Assembly: GCF_900104145.1 (NCBI RefSeq)
Contig: NZ_FNLB01000006.1
Span: 2,864,501-2,928,500, forward strand
Source: Pseudovibrio sp. Tun.PSC04-5.I4
GTDB taxonomy: Bacteria; Pseudomonadota; Alphaproteobacteria; Rhizobiales; Stappiaceae
Direction: 5' to 3'
Length of the DNA: 64,000 nucleotides
In this document: positions 8,182 through 16,516 of the stretch, one piece after another
How the letters are laid out: the number at the start of each line of letters is the position of its first letter
Position numbering within the stretch: the first letter of the stretch is position 1
The notes under the pieces: generated by a model
What the model saw: the letters and a program-made list of their open reading frames with translations, nothing else
The model's database searches: none
What the model was told of the DNA's origin: nothing
Made by a program: the position numbers and the translations under genes

Positions 8182-9732
8182 ATGCCAGGACAGGTTCCAG
8201 CCACACTTCGCCCTCGTGCCGGAGTGCTAGCCACCACCGCCGCAGCCCTCACAAGCCTCCTTATCCCCCTTACTGCAAGTGCTGATAGTATTGATCTGCG
8301 CGGCGATCTGAGCGCAGAGGATAAAGCGAAAGTTACTCGTGTTCTGGCTGCTCCAAAATCCTTCAGTAAAGCTGAGGTGTTTGAGCGTATGCAGGCTGGC
8401 AAGGCAACCTCTCTCAAACATACCAATCGGGATTCTTTTTCTCACTCGAGTGCAAACCTGACCTTTAAGCAGGAACAAGAATTCAAGCTCGGCAACGGGC
8501 TGTTCAAAAAGCTCTGGGTGTCGTCTCCAAGTTCCACTCAAGCCTCTGATGGTTTGGGGCCTCTGTTTAACGCACGGTCTTGCCAGAGCTGCCATTTGAA
8601 AGATGGACGTGGGCGCCCGCCAATTGGTGAGGAGCGACCAGTCTCTATGTTCCTTCGACTTTCTGTTGCGCCCTCAACCGACGAAGAGCGCGCTCTGATT
8701 GAAAGCGGTGAACTGCCTCTTATTCCTGAGCCGACCTATGGCGGCCAGTTGCAAAACTTTGGCGTGCCGGGTTTGCCGGGTGAAGGTGAGATGAAGATCT
8801 CCTACGAGGAGATTGAAGTTCAGCTTTCCGAAGGTGAAACAGCCTCTCTTCGCAAGCCAACTTACAGCATCGAGAATCTGGCGTATGGCTCTCTTTCCGA
8901 ACATGCGCTGATGTCACCGCGCGTTGCGCCGCCCATGATTGGCCTTGGTTTACTGGAAGCGATTGCGCCTTCTGATCTGATTGCCAAAGCTGACCCCGAT
9001 GATTCTGACAGCGACGGAATTTCAGGACGTGTGAGCTGGATTAATCCTGCTGATGAGGACCTGAAGGTCATTGGCCGCTTTGGTTGGAAGGGCAGCAACG
9101 CAACCATTCGTTCGCAAACTGCTGGAGCGTTCTCCGGCGATATCGGCATTTCGACACCGTACAAGCCAAACAACTATGGCGACTGTACAGAAGCACAGAC
9201 CAAGTGCTTTGAACTGCCAAATGGTGAACAGGAACGTTTGGGAGTGTCCGAAGCGCCGGATCCGATCATGGATCTGGTCACCTTCTACTCACAAAACCTT
9301 GCTGTACCTGCCCGCCGCGATGTTGAGGATGTGAATGTACTGGCGGGTAAAAAGGTGTTTTACGAGACCGGCTGCACCAGCTGCCACACTCCAAAATACG
9401 TGACCAACCGCAATGCTGAAGCCAAGGCACAGCAGTTCCAGTTGATCTGGCCTTACACCGATTTGTTGCTGCACGACATGGGTGACGGCCTCGACGATAA
9501 TCGCCCTGTTGGTTCTGCCAATGGGAATGAATGGAAAACTCCGCCGCTTTGGGGTATTGGTCTGACTGAAACAGTCAACAATCACAGGTTTTTTCTGCAT
9601 GATGGCAGAGCGCGTGGCCTGCTGGAAGCTGTGCTGTGGCACGGTGGAGAAGCGGAAACCGCCAAGAACCGTGTGATTGAAATGCCTGCCAAAGATCGAG
9701 CTAACTTGATCCGGTTCCTGGAGTCTCTTTGA
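8182..9732 (+). CDS. Di-heme thiol oxidoreductase-like protein (DUF1111)
   Basis: A 516-residue exported c-type cytochrome. It has an N-terminal signal segment (to about TASADS), and two heme-binding motifs: CQSCH at about residue 132 and CTSCH at about residue 398. The terminal block with FFLHDGRARGLLEAVLWHGG is typical of the DUF1111 family, annotated as putative thiol oxidoreductase with two cytochrome c sites. It is regularly found next to imelysin genes. Its substrate is unknown; electron transfer to or from iron in the periplasm is a reasonable inference. Its stop overlaps the start of the next gene. Confidence 0.88.
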   Translation: MPGQVPATLRPRAGVLATTAAALTSLLIPLTASADSIDLRGDLSAEDKAKVTRVLAAPKSFSKAEVFERMQAGKATSLKHTNRDSFSHSSANLTFKQEQEFKLGNGLFKKLWVSSPSSTQASDGLGPLFNARSCQSCHLKDGRGRPPIGEERPVSMFLRLSVAPSTDEERALIESGELPLIPEPTYGGQLQNFGVPGLPGEGEMKISYEEIEVQLSEGETASLRKPTYSIENLAYGSLSEHALMSPRVAPPMIGLGLLEAIAPSDLIAKADPDDSDSDGISGRVSWINPADEDLKVIGRFGWKGSNATIRSQTAGAFSGDIGISTPYKPNNYGDCTEAQTKCFELPNGEQERLGVSEAPDPIMDLVTFYSQNLAVPARRDVEDVNVLAGKKVFYETGCTSCHTPKYVTNRNAEAKAQQFQLIWPYTDLLLHDMGDGLDDNRPVGSANGNEWKTPPLWGIGLTETVNNHRFFLHDGRARGLLEAVLWHGGEAETAKNRVIEMPAKDRANLIRFLESL

Positions 9733-10832
9733 TGCACTTTAAGCGCGTTTTTGCTGCCGGCCTTGTTGTTACCGCCGCTTTTACCGGAGGAACACAGGCA
9801 CAGGAGGGTAAGACCTCCGATTATGCCAAAATCGCATCTTCCACCGTGGAAGGTTACATTCGCCCGGCAACAAAAACGCTGGTAACTACGCTTTCTCAGC
9901 TTGAAAAGAACACTGGCACCGTCTGCACGACACCAAACGCGGAGACCAACGCCGCATTTTCAAGTGCCTTCAAAGAGGCGGTCGTTGCACTTGCAGGCGT
10001 CGACTTTTTGCGGTTTGGGCCGATGGGGCAGGCTAACATTGCGCAACGTCTTGCCTTTTTGCCAGATGGACGCGGAGTTGTTCGCCGGCAGGTGACTAAA
10101 ATCACTGCAAAATCTGACCCGACAGTGACTGATCCAGCGTCTCTTTCCATCAAAAGCGTCGCTCTTCAGGGCCTGACCGCTTTGGAGCGGATTGCCTATG
10201 ACGCTGATGGGAAGCTGATTTTGGGCCAGAGCGGGGCGCAGAAGACCTTCCTGTGTGAGTATGCCGAGAGCATCACCATCAACCTTGGCGGCACGGCTCT
10301 TGAGCTTGAAGCGGCCTGGGCTGAGCCCGATGGCTTTTCCAAAACTCTGTTGCAGCCAACCAAAGATGGTGGTGTCGTTCAGACGCACAAAGAAGCGGCT
10401 GAGATGATCTTTAACGGTCTGACGACTGGCCTGATTGCTGACAAAGATCAATACCTACTGGCAGTGCTTGGGAAGACCCCCAAAAAGGCTAATCCGAAGA
10501 AGGCTCCGTTTGCGCGCAGTGGCAACGCGATAACCTATCTTTCTGCCAGCTTACAGGGCATTCAAAGTGCCTACCTCGCGGGCAACTATGCCGACCAACT
10601 GGAAGGTGAGGAGAGCTGGGTTGCAAACTCCCTAAGCTTTGAATTCTCCAATGCGCAACGTCTTTTGGCTGCCTTGCCGCAGCCTTTGCAGGAAACAGGC
10701 AAACAACCGGACGTGCGCGACAAGCTGCTTTACCTCTCCACTATCATTGGCGGCATAAAAGATATTATGGCCGCTGATCTTGCCGGATACCTTGGACTAG
10801 CTGGGGGCTTCAATGCGCTTGACGGCGACTAA
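9732..10832 (+). CDS. Second imelysin-family periplasmic protein
   Basis: A 366-residue protein with signal peptide (GLVVTAAFTGGTQAQ) and a divergent imelysin domain. The block LQGLTALERIAYD corresponds to the GxHxxE region but lacks the histidine, so its metal site probably differs from that of the first imelysin. The ATG at 9732 overlaps the preceding stop (TGATG), indicating translational coupling. An in-frame TTG at 9729 is less likely. Confidence 0.85.
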   Translation: MHFKRVFAAGLVVTAAFTGGTQAQEGKTSDYAKIASSTVEGYIRPATKTLVTTLSQLEKNTGTVCTTPNAETNAAFSSAFKEAVVALAGVDFLRFGPMGQANIAQRLAFLPDGRGVVRRQVTKITAKSDPTVTDPASLSIKSVALQGLTALERIAYDADGKLILGQSGAQKTFLCEYAESITINLGGTALELEAAWAEPDGFSKTLLQPTKDGGVVQTHKEAAEMIFNGLTTGLIADKDQYLLAVLGKTPKKANPKKAPFARSGNAITYLSASLQGIQSAYLAGNYADQLEGEESWVANSLSFEFSNAQRLLAALPQPLQETGKQPDVRDKLLYLSTIIGGIKDIMAADLAGYLGLAGGFNALDGD

Positions 10833-11985
10833 ACCCCTTGCAATCAGCCGGCGAGCTTTCCTAGCAGGATTAGGTGCCTCAGGGTTACTGTTAGGCTCAG
10901 GTCTTTCCAGCGCATTTGCCAATGCACTGAAGTTGGATAGCGCACGAGACTTGCAGCTGTTCGCCAGTGCTTTGCGGGGGCCGGACGGTTCCTATGCCCT
11001 TGCAGTGGTGAGCGAAGATGGCGAGATCCTGTTTCAGGCTCCTTTGCCAGACCGTGGCCACGCAATATCCTTCGATAGCACCAATGGGCGTTTGCTCTCC
11101 TTTGCACGGCGACCCGAGAATTTCGCTGTTCTGATTGATGTTATGACTGGCGGCGAACCTTTGGTGTTCACCGCACCAGAAGGACGACACTTTTACGGCC
11201 ACGGGGTGTTTTCTCCTGATGGACGCCTTGCCTATGCGCCAGAAAACGACTTTGAGAATGCACGCGGTGTAATCGGCGTCTACGATATGTCTGGTGCTGT
11301 ACCCAGCCGTATTGGAGAATTTGAAAGCTTTGGCATTGGTCCACACGACCTGCTGCTCTCACCTGATGGCAAGCGCCTTGTCGTTGCCAATGGCGGTATT
11401 CAAACGCATCCCGATAAAGGGCGCGAGAAGCTCAATCTTGAGACAATGACACCATCCGTGACCTTCATCGACACAGCTTCCGGTGATCTACTTGCCGAGC
11501 ATTCGCTGGGCTCCGAGTTACACCAGGTTTCCCTGCGCCATATGAGCTTTGATGGCGCTGGTGATGTTTGGGTTGGAGGGCAGTTTCAAGGCGATAAGAG
11601 CGAAACCCCTCCGCTGATGGTGCATCTGGGTCAGGATAAAGCCGCTACGGCTCTGGAGATGCCTCAGGATATTACTCAAAGCCTGCAAAACTACGTTGGC
11701 AGCGTCGAGATGAATAAGAGCGGAGACGTGATTGCAGCCTCCTGCCCCCGCGGCGGCAAGATCCTCTACTGGGATGTGGCCAAGCGCTCCTTTATCGGTG
11801 CCCATGATGTGGTTGACGGCTGCGGTGTTGCACCGTTGGACGAAGGCAGCTTCGCGATTACTGATGGCAATGGCGCCCTCAGCTTTGGCAGTGCAGAAGA
11901 CAGGGTAGCACAAGTTATCAACCAAACAGCAGGCATCAGCTGGGATAACCACCTGACACCACTGGGTATATTGAAGAGTAGCTAA
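10813..11985 (+). CDS. Tat-exported DUF1513 protein
   Basis: A 390-residue protein with a twin-arginine signal (SRRAFLAGLGASG, residues 13-25). The mature part contains repeated strands of beta-propeller type (for example GHGVFSPDGRLAYAPEND, LLLSPDGKRLVVANGG). DUF1513 proteins typically close imelysin/DUF1111 operons. Tat export suggests a cofactor bound before export, but none is visible. The gene overlaps the second imelysin by 20 bases, so it is in the same operon. Function unknown. Confidence 0.82.
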   Translation: MRLTATKPLAISRRAFLAGLGASGLLLGSGLSSAFANALKLDSARDLQLFASALRGPDGSYALAVVSEDGEILFQAPLPDRGHAISFDSTNGRLLSFARRPENFAVLIDVMTGGEPLVFTAPEGRHFYGHGVFSPDGRLAYAPENDFENARGVIGVYDMSGAVPSRIGEFESFGIGPHDLLLSPDGKRLVVANGGIQTHPDKGREKLNLETMTPSVTFIDTASGDLLAEHSLGSELHQVSLRHMSFDGAGDVWVGGQFQGDKSETPPLMVHLGQDKAATALEMPQDITQSLQNYVGSVEMNKSGDVIAASCPRGGKILYWDVAKRSFIGAHDVVDGCGVAPLDEGSFAITDGNGALSFGSAEDRVAQVINQTAGISWDNHLTPLGILKSS

Positions 11986-12100
11986 GCTCTTTACACGCCT
12001 ATCCACATTTTACAGCCGTCTCGGAAATTGGCGCATTGCAGCGCAGCCAAGGATCGGGTAAAGACTACAAAACCTCAAGGGCGCCCAAGCCCTGCAATAT

Positions 12101-12177
12101 GCACCCGTAGCTCAGTTGGATAGAGCGCTGCCCTCCGAAGGCAGAGGTCGCGCGTTCGAATCGCGCCGGGTGCACCA
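12101..12177 (+). tRNA. tRNA-Arg (anticodon CCG)
   Basis: A full 77-base cloverleaf. The acceptor stem GCACCCG pairs with CGGGTGC, followed by discriminator A and an encoded CCA. The anticodon arm is CTGCC-CTCCGAA-GGCAG, giving CCG. The T arm is GCGCG-TTCGAAT-CGCGC. No intron or adjacent integrase is seen. Confidence 0.95.
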
Positions 12178-12520
12178 TATTTTTCAAGCACTTAGATAGT
12201 TATGCGTGGCTGTGTATTTCGGTAAAGGTACCAGAATCGCAACACACATCAGGCTTGCCAGAACTACGCTTGTCAAAAGCGCTGTGCGCCCCTGATTACA
12301 TCGAGTGTGTCATGCCATCTTATATCCGTCTCGTGATTGGCTCTGGGATAATTATGCGGAGATCTTTTGCAGTGGCGGAATTATCAGGTTTAACAAGACA
12401 GCAAGGTTTTGTGGGCTTGTTAAATCGGGTTATGAGAAGGTGGGGCGTAAGTGTTTCTCAAATATTCGATAGGAAGGCGTTGGCTGCGTTTGCATCGAAT
12501 TTTCCGTAGGATTCTGCCAG
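12178..12520. other. Intergenic gap between tRNA-Arg and the GMC gene
   Basis: A 343-base stretch. An 84-codon frame at 12255-12509 lacks a convincing start signal and any recognisable feature, so I do not call it a gene. No clear terminator for the leftward operon ending at 12521 or for the tRNA is seen. Confidence 0.4.
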
Positions 12521-14134
12521 TCACGCTCCCCGCAAGATCATTTCTGCGGCTTTTTCGGCTATCATGACGACCGGGGCGTGGGTGTTGCCGGAGGTGAGGG
12601 TTGGCATGATGGAGGCGTCTACAACGCGGAGCCCTTCTATGCCGTGGACTTTGAGGTCTGTTGAAACGACCGCTTTATCGTCCTGTCCCATTTTAGCTGT
12701 GCCGACTGGATGGAAGATGGTTGTACCTACATCTCCTGCTGCCTCTAGCAATTCTTCATCGCTCTCATAAGCAAGGCCGGGTTTGATCTCCGATGCTTTG
12801 AAGCTCTGCATGGTTGATGTTGCCATGAGCTTTCTGGCGTGGCGAATGGAGTCCACGGCAACTTGCTGGTCCTCCTGTGCGCTTAAATAGTTCGGCGCGA
12901 TAATTGGAGCAGAGCGGTAGTCCGCATTTTGCAGCGAGAGTGTGCCTCTGCTTTCCGGGCGGAGGTTGCAAACTGAAACTGTCACGGCTGGGAATGGATG
13001 TAGAGGATCACCGAACTTGTCGAGGCTTAGTGGTTGAACGTGATACTCGATGTTGGGTGTCTCATAGCGCTCGGATGATTTGGTGAAGATGCCGAGCTGG
13101 CTTGGAGCCATGGCCATTGGGCCCGATCGCTTCAAGGCATATTCCGCCGCTATTTTTGCCTTGCCCCACAACGTGCTTTGCATCTCGTTGAGGGTTTTGG
13201 CACCTGCTATTTTAAAGATGGTGCGCAGCTGCAAGTGGTCTTGCAGGTTTGCGCCGACGCCGCTCAATTCGTGATGCACCTTTATGCCGTGAGATTTGAG
13301 CACTTCTGATGGACCAATACCGGAAAGCAGGAGGAGCTGCGGAGACCCGATAGCGCCAGCAGACAGAATAACCTCTTTGCCCGCAGCGGCGGTCATTTGT
13401 TTGCCGTTGACAGTCACGTTCAAGCCTGTTGCCTTTTTCCCCTCAAAGAGCAGCTTTTCTGCTTGTGCATGGGTGATAATAGTGAGGTTGCTGCGTTTTT
13501 TGGCCGGGTCGAGAAAAGCACGGGCCGCACTCCATCTGAACCCGCTTTTCTGGTTGACCTCAAAATATGATGTGCCTTCATTTTTGCCGTCGTTCAGGTC
13601 ATCAGCAACGGGAATGCCCATCTCGCTTGCAGCGGTTTGGACGGCGTCTAGGATATCCCATTTCAGGCGTTGCTTTTCGACGCGAAGCTCTCCGCCCTGA
13701 CCGCGCAGAGCGCCATTGCGGAAAGCATGGTCCTCAGATTTTGTGAAGTAGGGCAGAACATCGTCCCAACCCCAACCGGCATTGCCCAGTTGCGCCCATT
13801 GGTCATAATCTGCGGATTGGCCGCGCATATAGATCATACCGTTGATGGAAGAGCATCCACCTAGCACTTTGCCACGCGGATAGGCGAGTTTTCTGCCGTT
13901 CAACCCTTTTTCCGAGGCGGTGTTAAAGCACCAATCTGTTCTTGGATTGCCGATGCAGTAAAGGTAACCAACCGGTATATGAATCCAGTGGTAGGCATCT
14001 GATCCGCCTGCTTCTAACAGCAGCACTTTGTTGTTTGGGTTTGCACTTAAGCGGTTTGCAAGCACGCACCCAGCGGAGCCCGCGCCAACCACGATGTAAT
14101 CATAGGTGCCGAGGGAGGGACGGGAGGATGTCAT
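12521..14134 (-). CDS. GMC-family FAD-dependent alcohol oxidoreductase
   Basis: A 537-residue flavoprotein of the choline/glucose dehydrogenase (GMC) family. It has the N-terminal FAD loop VVGAGSAGCVLANRLS, the signature GKVLGGCSSINGMIYMRG (about 90-107) and the C-terminal catalytic-histidine region with HPVGTAKMG and NTHAPVVMIAEKAAEMI. Last gene of the sugar operon: its ATG overlaps the kinase stop (ATGA) with GAGGAGGAG upstream. In this context it may oxidise a polyol or an alcohol produced from the pathway. It is a paralogue of betA at 40885, but the surroundings argue against choline as substrate. Confidence 0.85.
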   Translation of the reverse strand: MTSSRPSLGTYDYIVVGAGSAGCVLANRLSANPNNKVLLLEAGGSDAYHWIHIPVGYLYCIGNPRTDWCFNTASEKGLNGRKLAYPRGKVLGGCSSINGMIYMRGQSADYDQWAQLGNAGWGWDDVLPYFTKSEDHAFRNGALRGQGGELRVEKQRLKWDILDAVQTAASEMGIPVADDLNDGKNEGTSYFEVNQKSGFRWSAARAFLDPAKKRSNLTIITHAQAEKLLFEGKKATGLNVTVNGKQMTAAAGKEVILSAGAIGSPQLLLLSGIGPSEVLKSHGIKVHHELSGVGANLQDHLQLRTIFKIAGAKTLNEMQSTLWGKAKIAAEYALKRSGPMAMAPSQLGIFTKSSERYETPNIEYHVQPLSLDKFGDPLHPFPAVTVSVCNLRPESRGTLSLQNADYRSAPIIAPNYLSAQEDQQVAVDSIRHARKLMATSTMQSFKASEIKPGLAYESDEELLEAAGDVGTTIFHPVGTAKMGQDDKAVVSTDLKVHGIEGLRVVDASIMPTLTSGNTHAPVVMIAEKAAEMILRGA

Positions 14135-15639
14135 GCCAACTCCTCCTCTTCCAACGGGATGCTGAAGCGTACGCTGAGCTTTTGGAACTTTGTGTAGCGA
14201 CGGTCCATGAGGTTGCGCAGGTCAGCTTGCGGTGCATAGTTTCGGGTTTGGTTGGTCATGGCTTCAACACCGGCTTCAAACTCATAAAACACACCTGCAC
14301 CGACACCTGCTGCAATGGCGGCGCCCAACGCACCGGTTTCCTGACAGTCCGAGATGGAAAGCGGAATGTTGAGCACATCCGCAAAGATCTGCGGCCAGAT
14401 TTGGCTGCGGGAGCCTCCGCCGGAAAGGATTGCGCTCTCGAACGTGGCTCCAGCTGCTTTGAGCTGTTCGATATGGCGGCGATGCTCGAAGGCGACCCCT
14501 TCATACAGGGCGTAAAGCAAATGTGCCTGTGAATGCCAACCTGCAATACCAATGAAACTGGCGCGCGCTCTTGGTTCCGGGCCTGAACCGTATAGGAACG
14601 GCAGAACAAAAGGCAAATCATCAGATGGTGTTACGCTTTGCACCATCTCGTTGCACAGCGCGAATGCCTCCGCGCCTTCCAGCTGCGGGTTCACCCGCTC
14701 AATGAACTCGCGCACATACCATTCCAGATTGGCAGCAGAGGTGGCGCTGGCTTCGATTTCCATCAGTTTGCCGGGACCAAAACTGGAGGCCATGAAGACG
14801 CGTGGGTCATGCAATGGCTTTTCAGTGATGACTTGGTTGATGCTCCATGTGCCTGCGACGATGGAAGCTTCTCCCTGTTTCACCACTCCCGAGCCCAATG
14901 CGCTTGCAATCACATCAAACAAACCAGCAACAACGGGTGTACCTTCTGCAAGACCGGTCGTCTCAACGGCTTGTGCGGTGATTTTACCTGCGCATTCCTC
15001 GGGAGCTAACAGTTCCGGCAGGAATTCCATGGCATCGCTAAGGCCGTAGAGTTTCATCAGTTCAGCATCGTAGGCATTGCTCTGCATGTTCAGCAGGCCG
15101 CATCCGCTCATATCGGAAATGTCGCTGACACGCTTGCCTGTGAGTTTATGGGTGATGAAATCCTTACAGAGGAACACAGTTCCGATCTGCGCGTAGGTTT
15201 CGGGGGCATTGTCTTTCACCCAGCGCAGTAATGTTGGTGTTTGGGAAACCCATGGCTTTTGCAGGCAGAGGTCATACAGCGGGTCGGCTTTTCCTTCTGT
15301 TTGGTAGCGCTCTACCGTCTCAATGGCTCTGGTATCCAGAGACTGGACCGCAAGGAGCGGCTTCTCTTGCTTATCCAGCAGATATAAGCCGTTGCCATGC
15401 CCGGCGCACCCGACGCCGACGATCTCATCAGGCGAGATACTGGCATCAGTTATGACCTTTGAAATAACAGAGGCTGCATTGGACCAGAGCTCTTCGAGAT
15501 CTCGAAGAACATGACCGGGCGTTGGGCTAGAGGATACGCCATCCCGCCCGGCCATAGATACAATCCTGCCTGTTAGATCAAACAGGACCGCCTTAATAAC
15601 CGTGTTACCGGCATCAAGCCCGAGTAGATAAGAGCCCAT
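14131..15639 (-). CDS. FGGY-family carbohydrate kinase (L-xylulose/erythritol kinase-like)
   Basis: A 502-residue ATP-dependent sugar kinase. The phosphate-binding loop LGLDAGNTVIKAVLFD is at the N-terminus. The central block GTPVVAGLFDVIASALGSG and the C-terminal ATP block AILSGGGSRSQIWPQIFAD are present. From memory, the stretch GLYLLDKQEKPL and the overall layout are closest to L-xylulokinase (LyxK) and erythritol kinase types rather than glycerol kinase. The start at 15639 has a perfect GGAGG site. It would phosphorylate the imported sugar or polyol so that the adjacent dehydrogenase and aldolase can act. Confidence 0.85.
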   Translation of the reverse strand: MGSYLLGLDAGNTVIKAVLFDLTGRIVSMAGRDGVSSSPTPGHVLRDLEELWSNAASVISKVITDASISPDEIVGVGCAGHGNGLYLLDKQEKPLLAVQSLDTRAIETVERYQTEGKADPLYDLCLQKPWVSQTPTLLRWVKDNAPETYAQIGTVFLCKDFITHKLTGKRVSDISDMSGCGLLNMQSNAYDAELMKLYGLSDAMEFLPELLAPEECAGKITAQAVETTGLAEGTPVVAGLFDVIASALGSGVVKQGEASIVAGTWSINQVITEKPLHDPRVFMASSFGPGKLMEIEASATSAANLEWYVREFIERVNPQLEGAEAFALCNEMVQSVTPSDDLPFVLPFLYGSGPEPRARASFIGIAGWHSQAHLLYALYEGVAFEHRRHIEQLKAAGATFESAILSGGGSRSQIWPQIFADVLNIPLSISDCQETGALGAAIAAGVGAGVFYEFEAGVEAMTNQTRNYAPQADLRNLMDRRYTKFQKLSVRFSIPLEEEELA

Positions 15640-15661
15640 AGTTCCTCCTCACATTCTTCAA

Positions 15662-16516
15662 TCAAGCTGCTTCGAAGGCAGATTGATAGATCGCCCAAGC
15701 TTCTGCCGCATCAACATCCCGGTGGATCATTGCCATAAGAGCCTGAACCACTCCCCGTGGATTGTCATGCTGGTAAATATTACGACCGTAAACCATGCCA
15801 TGCGCCCCTTGACGCATCAAACGGGATGATTTTTCAAAGACTTTGAGGAGATCATCCTTACCGCCGCCGCGCACCAGAACAGGACAACGAGCCGCCTCCA
15901 CCACACGGTGGAACTCATCCGGATCATCGGTTGGATCAGCTTTAATGATGTCTGCTCCCAGCTCACGAGCCAAGCGGACAAGTGTTACGATCTTTTCGGC
16001 ATCGCCATCTACCAAGTAACCACCACGGGCACTGTTTGGCTGCATCACCAAAGGCTCAACCATCAACGGCATGCCGTATTTTTCGCAGGCATTGGTGAGG
16101 CGGGAGATGTTTTGAACGCACTGTTTGAACAGGTCCGGCTCATCCGGCAGCATAAACAGGTTCACAACCACACAAGCGGCATCCATGCGCAGGGCAGAGA
16201 GGATCGGTTCTTCCTCGTTCTGCATCAGTGCCCACATATGGCGGTGGCGATCTGCGTTGTAAGGGTTGCCCATATCGATGCGCATCACCAGCGCAGGCTT
16301 ATTCTTGCCGTCGATTGACTGCAGTAGGTCTGATTGACCGTAGTTCATCTGGATCGCGTCAGGCCCGGCATCAACCAGAGTGTTTACAACCCCTGCCATG
16401 TCTTCAAGGCCGCCCATAAACGTTGGCTCATTACAAACGCCGTGGTCAATGGCAACGTCGAGACACTTGCCACCTGTAAACAGGCGGTTCATCCGAACTT
16501 TTTTGCTAAGATACAT
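15662..16516 (-). CDS. Class I aldolase (DhnA/FbaB/LsrF-like)
   Basis: A 284-residue TIM-barrel aldolase. The early strand CLDVAIDHGV and the strand GADIIKADPTDD carry the Asp and the Schiff-base Lys expected for DhnA-type aldolases; VLVRGGGKDD forms the phosphate-binding loop. Probable reaction: cleavage of a ketose phosphate to dihydroxyacetone phosphate and an aldehyde; an LsrF-like thiolase role is an alternative. The frame is open to 16546, but ATG 16516 has GGAG seven bases upstream. It overlaps the end of the dehydrogenase gene by 11 bases, indicating coupling. Confidence 0.82.
   Translation of the reverse strand: MYLSKKVRMNRLFTGGKCLDVAIDHGVCNEPTFMGGLEDMAGVVNTLVDAGPDAIQMNYGQSDLLQSIDGKNKPALVMRIDMGNPYNADRHRHMWALMQNEEEPILSALRMDAACVVVNLFMLPDEPDLFKQCVQNISRLTNACEKYGMPLMVEPLVMQPNSARGGYLVDGDAEKIVTLVRLARELGADIIKADPTDDPDEFHRVVEAARCPVLVRGGGKDDLLKVFEKSSRLMRQGAHGMVYGRNIYQHDNPRGVVQALMAMIHRDVDAAEAWAIYQSAFEAA

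Noticed and set aside
12255..12509. 84-codon open frame after tRNA-Arg
   Set aside because: Non-ATG start, no ribosome site, mixed composition and no recognisable motif; it fills a gap by chance.
12101..12520. tRNA-Arg as an integration site for a mobile element
   Set aside because: No integrase, no repeated tRNA 3' end and ordinary metabolic genes on both sides.
12521..14134. Choline dehydrogenase (second betA)
   Set aside because: Same GMC family as betA, but it is the last gene of a sugar operon and a true betA sits in the bet operon.
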